Program-made: the position numbers and the translations under genes | Notes under the pieces: model-generated | What the model was told of the DNA's origin: nothing | Seen by the model: only the letters and a program-made list of their open reading frames with translations | Databases searched by the model: none | Shown: one piece after another, positions 52,516 to 60,755 of the stretch | Numbering within the stretch: position 1 is the stretch's first letter | How the letters are laid out: each line of letters starts with the position of its first letter | NCBI GenBank assembly: GCA_963750075.1 | Contig: CAVVPG010000002.1 | Coordinates: forward strand, 496,001 to 560,000 | Origin: Bog-473 sp963750075 | Lineage (GTDB): Bacteria > Actinomycetota > Acidimicrobiia > Acidimicrobiales > RAAP-2 | DNA length: 64,000 nt | Reading direction: 5' to 3'

Positions 52516-53639
52516 TACTTGATGCTCAGGATCTGCTTCACGGACTGCGCCACCACCTTGGAGGGCAGAGGCTGGAAGTTGACCTGGGACAGGTAGGAGG
52601 AGTTGTTCCCGTACTTCGAGTTGATGGCCCACTCCAGCACGGAGCGGATGTTCTTCGCCGTGCTCGAGCTCGACTGGTGGGTCGAGACGATGGCGTACTC
52701 GTAGTTGACGATGGGGTACCCGTTGTCGATGTTGCCGTAGATCAGGGAGATCGTCCCGTTGGCCGGGGTCTTCTTCACGAAGCCGGCGGCCTCGGCGGCG
52801 ATCGTCGCCTGCGTCGGCACGACGTCCTGTCCGTGGCCGTTGCCCAGCGCGGCGTACCCGAGCCCCGCCTGCAGGGTCTGGGTCAGGTAGCTGATGCCGA
52901 TGTAGGCGATGCACCCTGGCGTGGCCTTGCAGCCCGACACCATGCCCGAGTTCCCGCTCTCACCGAGCGCGCCCGGCGCGGCCGGCCACTGGACGGTCGT
53001 GTTGTAGCTGATCTTCGCCCCCCAGCCCGAGGGGTCGGCCTTGGAGAGGTACTGGGTGAAGATGAACGTGTCACCGCTGCTGTCGGAGCGGTGCAGGGCA
53101 ACGATGGGCGTGGCGGGCAGCGTGACGCCCGGGTTGGCGCTGGCGATGGCCGAGGCGTTCCACTTGGTGATCTGGCCCTGGTAGATCTCCGAGACCACCT
53201 TGCCGCTCAGCTTGAGGTGCGAGAGCACCCCGGGGATGTTGTAGGCGACCATCTGTGCCGAGATCGCCGTCGGGATGTTCTTCAGGTCCGGGTTGGCCGA
53301 CACCACGCTGGGCGAGAGGTAGGCGTCGGAGGCACCGATGTCGATCGTGCCGTTCTCTGCCTCCGAGATTCCGGTGCCCGACCCGGTGCCGGCCGTCTGG
53401 ATTGTCATGCTCGGGTACTTGGTGTTGTACCCGCCGGCCCAGAGGTTGAAGAGCGGGTAGAGGAGCGTGCTCCCGGTCTCGCTGACCGTGCCGCCGGACG
53501 GCGTCTCCACGCCGCTGCTCGGCAGCTTCACGCTCGCCGAGGCGGCGGAGCCGATCACGACCGAGCTCAGCGCGAGCCCGGCCGCAGCGACGACGATCGC
53601 TCGCCGCGTGAGTCGGGTCGCGCACATCAGTGTGTTCAC
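52515..53639 (-). CDS. pstS: Phosphate ABC transporter substrate-binding protein PstS
   Basis: A 374-residue secreted phosphate binder. GTG 53639 is chosen because AAGGAG lies just upstream, and it gives a clean signal peptide (RRAIVVAAAGLALSSVVIGSAASA). The phosphate-site residues are in SETGSTLLYPLFNLW, GTGSGTGISE, IDIGASDAYLS and RSDSSGDTFIF, all standard PstS pieces. No lipobox cysteine, so it is probably released or held otherwise. It delivers phosphate to PstC-PstA. Confidence 0.95.
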   Translation of the reverse strand: MNTLMCATRLTRRAIVVAAAGLALSSVVIGSAASASVKLPSSGVETPSGGTVSETGSTLLYPLFNLWAGGYNTKYPSMTIQTAGTGSGTGISEAENGTIDIGASDAYLSPSVVSANPDLKNIPTAISAQMVAYNIPGVLSHLKLSGKVVSEIYQGQITKWNASAIASANPGVTLPATPIVALHRSDSSGDTFIFTQYLSKADPSGWGAKISYNTTVQWPAAPGALGESGNSGMVSGCKATPGCIAYIGISYLTQTLQAGLGYAALGNGHGQDVVPTQATIAAEAAGFVKKTPANGTISLIYGNIDNGYPIVNYEYAIVSTHQSSSSTAKNIRSVLEWAINSKYGNNSSYLSQVNFQPLPSKVVAQSVKQILSIK

Positions 53640-53733
53640 AGGTTCTCTCCTTGTGAGGTGTGTAGTTGTGTGCTTCTGTGTTGCCCTTGGTGACCTACCG
53701 CGAGGTGCGCCATCGACGGTGTTCGGCTGGCTC

Positions 53734-54585
53734 CTAGCCCATCCGTCCCGTGACATAGCGCTCGGTGTCGGGGTGCTTGGGCCGGTTGAACAGCTCGTCG
53801 GTCGGGCCGTGCTCCATGAGCTGCCCTTGATAGAAGAACATCGTGTGGTGCGACACCCGCATCGCCTGGCCGAGGTTGTGCGTCACGACGATGAGGGTCA
53901 GCGCCGGAGCCAGGTTCCGGAGCAGCGCCTCGATCGACTCCGTCGTCACCGGGTCGAGCGAGGACGTCGGCTCGTCGAGCAGGAGCACCTCGGGACCGAC
54001 GGCCAGCGCTCGGGCGAGGCAGAGCAGCTGCTGCTGCCCCCCGGAGAGCCGGAACGGCGAGTCGTTGAGGCGGTCCTTGACGGCATCCCACAGGCCGACC
54101 TCGGTCAGCCGGCGCTCGCAGACGACGTCGAGCTGCTTGCCCTTGGCGATGCGGTGGGCCTTCACCCCGGCGACCACGTTGTCCTTGATCGACATGGGGA
54201 ACGGGTTGGGGCGCTGGAACAGCATGCCGATCCGGCGGCGAAGCGTGAGCAGGTCGACGCTCTGACCCCACAGGCTTTGGTTGTCGAACCTCACGTCGCC
54301 CTCGCGCATGAACCCCGGCACGCGGTCGTTCATCCGGTTCAGCGTGCGCAGGAAGGTCGACTTCCCCGAACCGGTCGGACCGATCAGCGCGGTGATCGAG
54401 CCCCGTCTGAGCGCGACGTTGATGTCCGAGAGGACGACGCGCCCCGAGAAGCCGAGCGTCAGGTCGATCGACTGCATGACGTCCTCGGGTCGCGGACGCG
54501 TCCGGGTCGAGGGACTGCAGGGCCTCGTCGATACCGGACCGCACGCCGGTCGTAACGGGATCGTTACGAAGCTCGGTGGATTCAC
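53734..54585 (-). CDS. pstB: Phosphate ABC transporter ATP-binding protein PstB
   Basis: A PstB-like ATPase of up to 283 residues. Walker A is IGPTGSGKST, followed by FLRTLNRMNDRVPG, which is diagnostic of PstB; the signature is LSGGQQQLLCLARAL, Walker B VLLLDEPTSSLDP, and the switch VVTHN. The start is unclear: GTG 54585, or ATG 54477 with GAGG before it, which would be short for PstB. It lies upstream of pstS rather than at the operon end, 94 bases away, and phoU is absent nearby. Confidence 0.92.
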   Translation of the reverse strand: MNPPSFVTIPLRPACGPVSTRPCSPSTRTRPRPEDVMQSIDLTLGFSGRVVLSDINVALRRGSITALIGPTGSGKSTFLRTLNRMNDRVPGFMREGDVRFDNQSLWGQSVDLLTLRRRIGMLFQRPNPFPMSIKDNVVAGVKAHRIAKGKQLDVVCERRLTEVGLWDAVKDRLNDSPFRLSGGQQQLLCLARALAVGPEVLLLDEPTSSLDPVTTESIEALLRNLAPALTLIVVTHNLGQAMRVSHHTMFFYQGQLMEHGPTDELFNRPKHPDTERYVTGRMG

Positions 54586-54619
54586 CGTCAGGCACTACCT
54601 GGAACGTAGCGGTGCCAAG

Positions 54620-54672
54620 TAAACGCCCGGCAACACGAACGCAATCGTCGGGTGAACAGTTGAACAAGGTTC
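54620..54672 (-). promoter_or_regulatory. Candidate Pho-box-like repeats before pstB
   Basis: Reading the minus strand, GTTCAAC, GTTCACC and further on GTTTACT occur in the gap upstream of pstB (54586-54735). GTTCACC and GTTTACT are 33 bases apart, three 11-base steps, as in the direct-repeat PHO boxes of actinobacterial PhoP. The units between are poorly conserved, so this is only suggestive. Confidence 0.35.
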
Positions 54673-54735
54673 GCTAAGAGACGCGGCCGGTTGCTGAAGT
54701 CCGCCGATGCGGGCTCGGACCGCGCTGTCCCTCGT

Positions 54736-55611
54736 TCAGCCCGGCAGCGCTCCGGACACCTGTGTCTGTTGGGCCATCAACCCCCGATGCGCCGAGCTGA
54801 TCGCCACCACGATCCCCGGCGCCCACGCGATGACGGCCAGGCAGGCCAGCGCGACCGGGATGGACAGCACGAGGGCGGCCCCGGTGGAGAACAGCGCGCA
54901 CACGGCGGTCGCGCTGCTGCCGAAGGCCGCGACGAGCCAGGCGATCCACCAGCGCAACATCCGTGGCCGGTGCGGGTCGTCGGGTGGGAGGCAGTCGCGT
55001 ATGGCGGAGTAGGGCACCCACAGGTTGACGACCGGGACGAACCACGAGCCGACGCCCCAGGCCGGTGAGCGGCGCGCCGGGATGCCGAGGCCCCGGGCGG
55101 CCGAGGCGGCGCGGTGCTGCCAGACGCAGGCCACGACGACCGCGGCGAGCGTGATCAGGCCGACGATGAGGGAGATCGGGCTGAGCCCGCTGGGCCCGTG
55201 GTACTGCGGCGGCGTGACGCGGTTCTGCGCGTCGTGCCAGACCACGCGGAGGTGGTGCCCCAGCGCGCGCAGCTGGTCCGCGTCGACCCGCTGCACAACG
55301 AGGTTCACCAGGTAGTACACGGCCGGCATGACGACGGCGACCCGCGCCACGGGGACCATCCGCAGCTCGTCGTCGACCAATCCGCTCGTGGTGAAGGTGG
55401 TGAGGCGCTCCGCCGCCACGGCCCACGGCGCCACCCGTGACGGGGGACCCTGGGGCGGGCCGGCCCCGGCCCAGGGTGGTGGTGGCGGCCGCGCGGGCAG
55501 CACGGTCGCCTCGCTCCACGTGTAGCCGTCCCACCAGCGCTGTCCCGGGCCGCCGGCGGGGTCCGGGTACCACCCCGGAGGCGCCCCGGGATAGCCGCTG
55601 TGCTCGCTCAC
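54736..55611 (-). CDS. Membrane protein with DUF2510 and DUF4328 domains
   Basis: A 291-residue protein from GTG 55611. The N-terminus holds one DUF2510 motif (PGWYPDPAGGPGQRWWDGYTW), then a Pro-rich linker. About six membrane helices follow with the DUF4328 signatures GWGVGSWFVPVVNLWVPY-like (here SPAWGVGSWFVPVVNLWVPY) and LLRWWIAW-like (MLRWWIAWLV). Both are actinobacterial envelope domains without a known reaction. It is divergent from the epimerase gene by 68 bases. Confidence 0.88.
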   Translation of the reverse strand: MSEHSGYPGAPPGWYPDPAGGPGQRWWDGYTWSEATVLPARPPPPPWAGAGPPQGPPSRVAPWAVAAERLTTFTTSGLVDDELRMVPVARVAVVMPAVYYLVNLVVQRVDADQLRALGHHLRVVWHDAQNRVTPPQYHGPSGLSPISLIVGLITLAAVVVACVWQHRAASAARGLGIPARRSPAWGVGSWFVPVVNLWVPYSAIRDCLPPDDPHRPRMLRWWIAWLVAAFGSSATAVCALFSTGAALVLSIPVALACLAVIAWAPGIVVAISSAHRGLMAQQTQVSGALPG

Positions 55612-55679
55612 CCCGCCATCCTGCCAAAGGCCCGGACCCACGCCGTACCGGCGCATCGGTGGCGCGTAGCCTCGACCGG

Positions 55680-56618
55680 ATGCGGATCTTCGTGGCCGGG
55701 GGCACGGGCGCCATCGGACGGCCGCTCGTCGTCGCGCTGGCCGGGGCGGGCCACGACGTCACCGTCTTCGCCCGCAGCGAGGCCCGGGTCGCCGCCCTTG
55801 GTGTCGCCGGCGTCGTCCCGGCGGTCGGCGACGCCTTCGAAGCCGACGCCCTCACGCGTGCCGTGGCGTCGGCCAAGCCCGAGGTCGTCGTCAACCAGCT
55901 GACGAGCCTGGCGCAGTCCGCCAACCCCGTCGCCGTCAAGCGCGGGTTCGACGCGACGAGCCGGTTGCGCCGCGAGGTCTCGAGCACCCTCGCCGCTGCG
56001 GCCCGCACCGCCGGCGCCCGGCGCATCATCGCCCAGAGCATCTCGTTCGCCTACCGCCCGGGACCTGGGATGCGCTCCGAGTCCGACCCGCTGTGGACGG
56101 ACGCGCCGGGACAGATCGGGCAGCTCGCCGGTTCGCTGGCCGCCCTCGAGGCGGCCACCCTGGACGACGCCGGCATCGAGGGCGTCGTGCTGCGCTACGG
56201 CTCCCTCTACGGCCCCGGCACCTATTTCGCCCCCGGCGGCCTCTATGTCTCCATGATCGCCAAGCGCCGCCTCCCCATCCCCGGCGACGGCGGCGGGCTC
56301 TTCGGGCTCGTGCACCTCCACGATGCGGTGGCGGCCACGCTGGCCGCCCTCGAGGGCCCGACGGGCGTGTTCAACGTGGTCGACGACGTGCCGGCCCCGG
56401 CCTCGGAGTGGATCCCCTTCGCGGCGCGGCTGCTCGGCGCCAAGCCTCCCCACCACGTCCCCGAGGCGCTGGCCCGGGTCGGCGCGGGGAAATTCCTGGC
56501 CTACCTCATGTGCCACCAGCCCGGCGTCTCCAACGCCCGGGCGCGTGGCGAGCTCGGCTGGTCGCCGCGCTACCCGGACTGGCACGACGGGCTGCCGGCG
56601 GTGTTGCGGGCGGTCTGA
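55680..56618 (+). CDS. NAD(P)-dependent epimerase/dehydratase-family protein
   Basis: A 312-residue extended-SDR protein. It begins MRIFVAGGTGAIGRPLVVAL, the GxxGxxG cofactor loop, continues with GDAFEADALTRAVASAKPEVVVNQL, and has LRYGSLYGPGTYF and FNVVDDVPAPASEW further on. The classical YxxxK pair is not obvious at its usual place, so it may be an atypical (NmrA-like or isoflavone-reductase-like) member. ATG 55680 is the clear start. Substrate unknown; it stands alone between divergent and downstream genes. Confidence 0.85.
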   Translation: MRIFVAGGTGAIGRPLVVALAGAGHDVTVFARSEARVAALGVAGVVPAVGDAFEADALTRAVASAKPEVVVNQLTSLAQSANPVAVKRGFDATSRLRREVSSTLAAAARTAGARRIIAQSISFAYRPGPGMRSESDPLWTDAPGQIGQLAGSLAALEAATLDDAGIEGVVLRYGSLYGPGTYFAPGGLYVSMIAKRRLPIPGDGGGLFGLVHLHDAVAATLAALEGPTGVFNVVDDVPAPASEWIPFAARLLGAKPPHHVPEALARVGAGKFLAYLMCHQPGVSNARARGELGWSPRYPDWHDGLPAVLRAV

Positions 56619-56660
56619 ACCCGCATCCTCCGCTGCAAGCCGATGGGGCACAATTCCCCG

Positions 56661-57572
56661 ATGCGCCGCCTGCTGCCCTGGTGCCTGCTCGGACTGCTGG
56701 GGGTGGTCACCGCGGCGACCGCTGCGCTCGGTGCTTCGGGCGCGCCGGGCGCGCCGCCGGGGCAATGGGTGGCGGGCGTCCTGTCGAGGACGGCGCAGGC
56801 CGGAAGTGCACACTTCAGCTACGCCCACGTCACGACGAGCCCCAACCCGGATCTGCGGGCCACGCTCACGGGCGCCGGCGTGGTCGACTTCTCGTCGGGG
56901 GACTTCCGCGTCAGCGAGGTCGACCACGACATCGAGTTCGAGGGTGGGTCCTCGGGGCCGATGCACCCCAGGCCGTCGGCGAGCAGCCTCCAGGAGATCG
57001 GCATCGGCAACGTGCTGTACTCGCAGCTCACCCCCCTCCGAACGGAGGAAGACCTGGCGGGTGCCCACTTCCCGTTCACAAGACTGACCGCGCCGCGTCA
57101 GCCGAGGAGCCAGCTGGGCCTCTCCTACGCGTCCGCCGCTACGGCCCTCGGCGGCCTCGACGGGTCCGAGCGCGTCGTCTCCGTCCGCGACCTCGGCCCC
57201 GCCGCCGTCAACCGGGTGGCGACGACCGAATACCTGGTGGAGACGGCGCCGTTCCCCGCCTGCCCGTCGGCACCCAAAGACGCGCCCGTCTTCTCCCCTG
57301 GCCCCACCCGTCTTTGGCTGGACGCAGAGGGACGCCTCGTGCAGGTGCGCAGCACGTCGCACTTCAGCGGCGTCCTGCCGAGCGGAGCGCGAGCGTTGCC
57401 CGCGTTCGCCGGCTATCCCGTGGGGCCCACGACCGCGACGGACACGCTCACCTTCGGCGCGTTCGGTGCGCCGGTGCACATCGCCGCGCCGCCCCCCAGT
57501 GCCCTGCCGCTCGACGAGGGCTCATCAACGGGCGGCGCGTTCGCCGTGAGCAACACCTGCAGCCGGCATTGA
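56661..57572 (+). CDS. Secreted protein of unknown function
   Basis: A protein of about 303 residues with a Sec signal peptide (MRRLLPWCLLGLLGVVTAAT). The long, strand-rich mature part (AHFSYAHVTTSPNPDL, GAGVVDFSSGDFRVSE, TRLWLDAEGRLVQVRSTSHF) recalls the LppX/LprG-type half-barrel used to bind lipids, but the match is by impression only. The Cys in the signal is not in a lipobox. ATG 56643 would add six residues. It converges with chrA. Confidence 0.7.
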   Translation: MRRLLPWCLLGLLGVVTAATAALGASGAPGAPPGQWVAGVLSRTAQAGSAHFSYAHVTTSPNPDLRATLTGAGVVDFSSGDFRVSEVDHDIEFEGGSSGPMHPRPSASSLQEIGIGNVLYSQLTPLRTEEDLAGAHFPFTRLTAPRQPRSQLGLSYASAATALGGLDGSERVVSVRDLGPAAVNRVATTEYLVETAPFPACPSAPKDAPVFSPGPTRLWLDAEGRLVQVRSTSHFSGVLPSGARALPAFAGYPVGPTTATDTLTFGAFGAPVHIAAPPPSALPLDEGSSTGGAFAVSNTCSRH

Positions 57573-57597
57573 CGCGCTCCTGACCCGGCGTCGCACG

Positions 57598-58800
57598 TCA
57601 GCCGCCCACCGATAGCCCCAGCACCGCCCCGACCGCGCCGACGAGGCCCGCGCCCACGAGCGTGAGCACGACGCTGCGCCGCAACCCCACGATCAACACC
57701 AGCGCGCCGGCGAGGACCACCCCCTGCCACACGTGGGCGATGCCCAGCGCCAGCGGGATCGACGCGCCCGCGATGGCGCCGATGGCGGCGGGCCCGGCGC
57801 CGCCGAGGAACGACTGCGCGAGGGCGTTCGTCCGCAGGGCGCCGAAGTGACGGGCCCCCACGAGGATGAAGACGAACGACGGTGCGAAGGCGATGAGCGC
57901 CGCCAGCAGCGCGCCGCCGACGCCCGCCGCGGCGTAGCCGACCACCGCCACGGTCTGCACCACCGGACCCGGGGTGATCTGCCCGAGTGCCACCGCGTTG
58001 AGGAATTGGGCGTTGGTCATCCAGTGGTAGTGGTGGACGGCGTCGGACTGCATCAGCGGGATGATGACGAACCCGCCCCCGAACGACAGCGCCCCCACCT
58101 TGAGCGCGACCCAGCTGAGCGCACCGAGCCCGCCGGCGACCACCACGCCGAGCGGGGCCAGGACGAAGCCCCCCAGGCGCTTCGGCGGCCGGACGCCACC
58201 CGACACGGCGACCTCCACCAGGCCGCAGCCGAGAAGTACGAGCACGAGGAACGTGCCGACCGTGGCCGCCGCCGCGCCGCCCGCCAGCGCGTAGACGACC
58301 CAGCGGGCCCGCCGGGCCGGTGCCGTCCCGGCCCGGCGCCAGCTGGCCGGGACGAGCCCGAGTGCCGCGTTGACCGCGACGGGCGCCACCGCTGCGCCGG
58401 CGCCGAGCGCGGCGCCCTTGACCCAGGTGGGCGGGTTGGAGGCGAGGAACAGCGCGGCCAGGCCGATGATGAGCGCGAGCCCCGGGCAGATGAAGCAGGC
58501 GCCGCCGACCAGCGCGCCCGGCAGGCCGCGCAGGCGCCAGGCGCAGAAGATGGCGAGCTGTGTCGATGCCGGTCCGGGGAGCAGGTTCGTGGCCGCGGTG
58601 GCATCTTCGAACTCGGTCTCGCCCAGCCAGCCCTCGCGCTCGACGGTGAGCGCGCGCAGCATGGCGATGTGGGTGGGTGGCCCACCGAAGCCGGTGCAGC
58701 CGATGCGGCCCCACAGCGCCGCGATGGTGCCGAGGGAGACGTCGGGGCGGGAGTCCGGAGCGGGTTCCGCCGGAGAGGGCTCGTCCGGCTCTTCCGGCAT
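57598..58800 (-). CDS. chrA: Chromate transporter (ChrA, CHR family, two-domain)
   Basis: A 400-residue membrane protein with two homologous halves. The first has GRIGCTGFGGPPTHIAMLR and NLLPGPASTQLAIFCAWRLRG. The second has KVGALSFGGGFVIIPLMQ and GQITPGPVVQTVAVVGY. These paired FGGP/FGGG and PGP motifs define the long-chain CHR family, which exports chromate (and possibly sulfate-like anions) with proton coupling. The FMN reductase at 14941 is too far away to be linked. Confidence 0.93.
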   Translation of the reverse strand: MPEEPDEPSPAEPAPDSRPDVSLGTIAALWGRIGCTGFGGPPTHIAMLRALTVEREGWLGETEFEDATAATNLLPGPASTQLAIFCAWRLRGLPGALVGGACFICPGLALIIGLAALFLASNPPTWVKGAALGAGAAVAPVAVNAALGLVPASWRRAGTAPARRARWVVYALAGGAAAATVGTFLVLVLLGCGLVEVAVSGGVRPPKRLGGFVLAPLGVVVAGGLGALSWVALKVGALSFGGGFVIIPLMQSDAVHHYHWMTNAQFLNAVALGQITPGPVVQTVAVVGYAAAGVGGALLAALIAFAPSFVFILVGARHFGALRTNALAQSFLGGAGPAAIGAIAGASIPLALGIAHVWQGVVLAGALVLIVGLRRSVVLTLVGAGLVGAVGAVLGLSVGG

Positions 58801-58829
58801 GCCTCATGTTGGCACGGCCCGCGCTCGGG

Positions 58830-59696
58830 TCAGGGTGACAGCAGCACCGGGACCAGCTCCGCGAGCGCGGCGATGTGGGCGTCGACCCCGCGAAGGCCCG
58901 CGTGCATCGTGTTGAGGGAGAGATGGCTCGCGCCCGCCTCCCGCCACCGGCGCGCGTGCTCGGAGATCTTCTCGTGGTCGCGGGCGGCGTACTCGATCCT
59001 GCCCTCGAACTCGAAGTGGGACATGTCGCGCCCCGCCTCCGCCGCGCCCTCGCGGATGAGCTCGAGCGCCCCTTCCAGGCCGCCGCCCGGGCGCGCCATG
59101 GGGAACCAGCCGTCGGCCACCCGGCCCACCCTCCGTAGGGCCGCCGGCGCATGGGCGCCGATCCAGATCGGGATGGGGCGCTGCACCGGCAGCGGTGCCA
59201 GTCCCGCCGCCAGAATGTGGTGGAAGCGCCCCTCGACCGTGACGCTCGTCTGGGTCCACAGCGCGCGCAGCACGGCGATCTGCTCCTCCAGGATCGCCCC
59301 CCGCAGCTCGAACGGCACGCCGAGCGCGTCGTACTCCACCTTGTTCCAGCCGATCCCGAGACCGAGGCGGAAGCGCCCGCCGCAGAGCAGGTCGACCTCG
59401 GCCGCCTGTTTGGCCAGCAGCGCAGTCTGGCGCTGGGGCCCGATCATGATGGAGGTGGCGAAGGCCAGGTCGGTGCAGCCGGCCAGGTAGGCGAACATGG
59501 TCAGCGGCTCGCGGAAGGTGTCGTCGATCGTGTAGGGCCCACCGATGTCGCCGTGCACCGCGATGTCCGCGCCCAGCACGTGGTCGTATGCCGCCAGGTG
59601 GGTGTAGCCGAGGTCCGAGGCGGCCTGTCCCAGGGAGCGCACGGCACCCCGGTCCCCGCCGACCTCGGTCTGGGGGAAGATCACGCCGATGTCCAT
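58830..59696 (-). CDS. LLM-class (probably F420-dependent) oxidoreductase
   Basis: A 288-residue luciferase-like monooxygenase-fold protein. It begins MDIGVIFPQTEVGGDRGAVR and carries GRFRLGLGIGWNKVEYDALGVPF, the typical LLM segment, then RPIPIWIGAHAPAALRRVGRVADGW. The actinobacterial context and absence of FMN-partner genes favour cofactor F420. It is divergent from a second LLM gene, 77 bases apart, so a shared control region is likely. Confidence 0.92.
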   Translation of the reverse strand: MDIGVIFPQTEVGGDRGAVRSLGQAASDLGYTHLAAYDHVLGADIAVHGDIGGPYTIDDTFREPLTMFAYLAGCTDLAFATSIMIGPQRQTALLAKQAAEVDLLCGGRFRLGLGIGWNKVEYDALGVPFELRGAILEEQIAVLRALWTQTSVTVEGRFHHILAAGLAPLPVQRPIPIWIGAHAPAALRRVGRVADGWFPMARPGGGLEGALELIREGAAEAGRDMSHFEFEGRIEYAARDHEKISEHARRWREAGASHLSLNTMHAGLRGVDAHIAALAELVPVLLSP

Positions 59697-59773
59697 GGCC
59701 GCAGTCTGCCCCGCTCGCCGGCCGCCGCGCGTCGCCGGCCCGCGACGGGGACGGCCCGGTTAGCGTGGGTGCT

Positions 59774-60703
59774 GTGAAGCTGCGCATCTTCACCGAGCCC
59801 CAGTTCGGAGCCACCTACGAGCAGCAATTGCGGATGGCGCAAGCGGCCGAGGCGGCCGGATTCGACGCCTTCTTCCGTTCCGACCACTTCTTGACCATGG
59901 GCGGGGACGGCCTGCCCGGCCCCACCGACTCGTGGGTCACGCTCGGCGCGATCGCCCGGGAGACCGAGCGCATCCGGCTCGGCACCCTCGTCACCTCGGC
60001 GACCTTCCGGCTGCCGGGGATGCTTGCCGTCCAGGTGGCGCAAGTCGACGCCATGAGCCGGGGCCGGGTCGAGCTCGGCCTCGGGACCGGTTGGTACGAC
60101 GCCGAGCACTCCGCCTACGGCGTGCCCTTCCCTCCGCTCGGGCAGCGCTTCGAGCGCCTCGAGGAGCAGTTCGCCGTCCTCACCGGGCTGTGGGCGACGC
60201 CGGTGGGCGAGACCTTCAGCTTCGACGGCCGCCACTACCACCTCAGCGACTGCCCGGCCTTGCCCAAGCCCGTCCAGCGCCCGCGCCCGCCGCTCATCGT
60301 CGGGGGCGGCGGGTGGAAGCGGACGCCGCGCCTCGCCGCCACCTACGGCGACGAGTTCAACCTTCCCTTCTCCACGCTCGCCGACACCGAGGCCCAGTTC
60401 GGCAGGGTACGCGCCGCGTGCCAGGACCGGGGTCGCGACCCCGGGACGCTGCGATTGTCGGTCGCCCAGACCGTGTGCTGCGGCGCCGACGAGGACGAGC
60501 TGGAGCGCCGGGCGGCCAACATCGGCCGCAAGCCTGACGAGCTGCGGGCCTCCGGCGTGGCCGGCACCCCCGACGAGGTCGTGGCCCGGCTCCAGGCGTT
60601 CGCCGGCATCGGGGCGGAGACCGCGTACCTCCAGGTGCTCGACCTCGACGACCTGGAGCACATCGAGCTCCTCGCTTCGGACGTGCTGCCCCGGGTCGCG
60701 TAG
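59774..60703 (+). CDS. LLM-class (probably F420-dependent) oxidoreductase
   Basis: A 309-residue LLM protein from GTG 59774 (VKLRIFTEPQFGATYEQQ). It shows RSDHFLTMGGDGLPGPTDSW, TLVTSATFRLPGMLAVQVAQVDAMS and GRVELGLGTGWYDAEHSAYG, then RPPLIVGGGGWKRTPRLAA. The last segment and the short C-terminal half fit F420-dependent LLM enzymes such as dehydrogenases or hydride transferases. It is divergent from the LLM gene at 59696 and followed after 52 bases by the aldehyde dehydrogenase-like gene. Confidence 0.92.
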   Translation: MKLRIFTEPQFGATYEQQLRMAQAAEAAGFDAFFRSDHFLTMGGDGLPGPTDSWVTLGAIARETERIRLGTLVTSATFRLPGMLAVQVAQVDAMSRGRVELGLGTGWYDAEHSAYGVPFPPLGQRFERLEEQFAVLTGLWATPVGETFSFDGRHYHLSDCPALPKPVQRPRPPLIVGGGGWKRTPRLAATYGDEFNLPFSTLADTEAQFGRVRAACQDRGRDPGTLRLSVAQTVCCGADEDELERRAANIGRKPDELRASGVAGTPDEVVARLQAFAGIGAETAYLQVLDLDDLEHIELLASDVLPRVA

Positions 60704-60755
60704 ACGGGCACGCGATCGGGGCGGGACGGGACGCGACGACAGGGAGGCCAGGACC

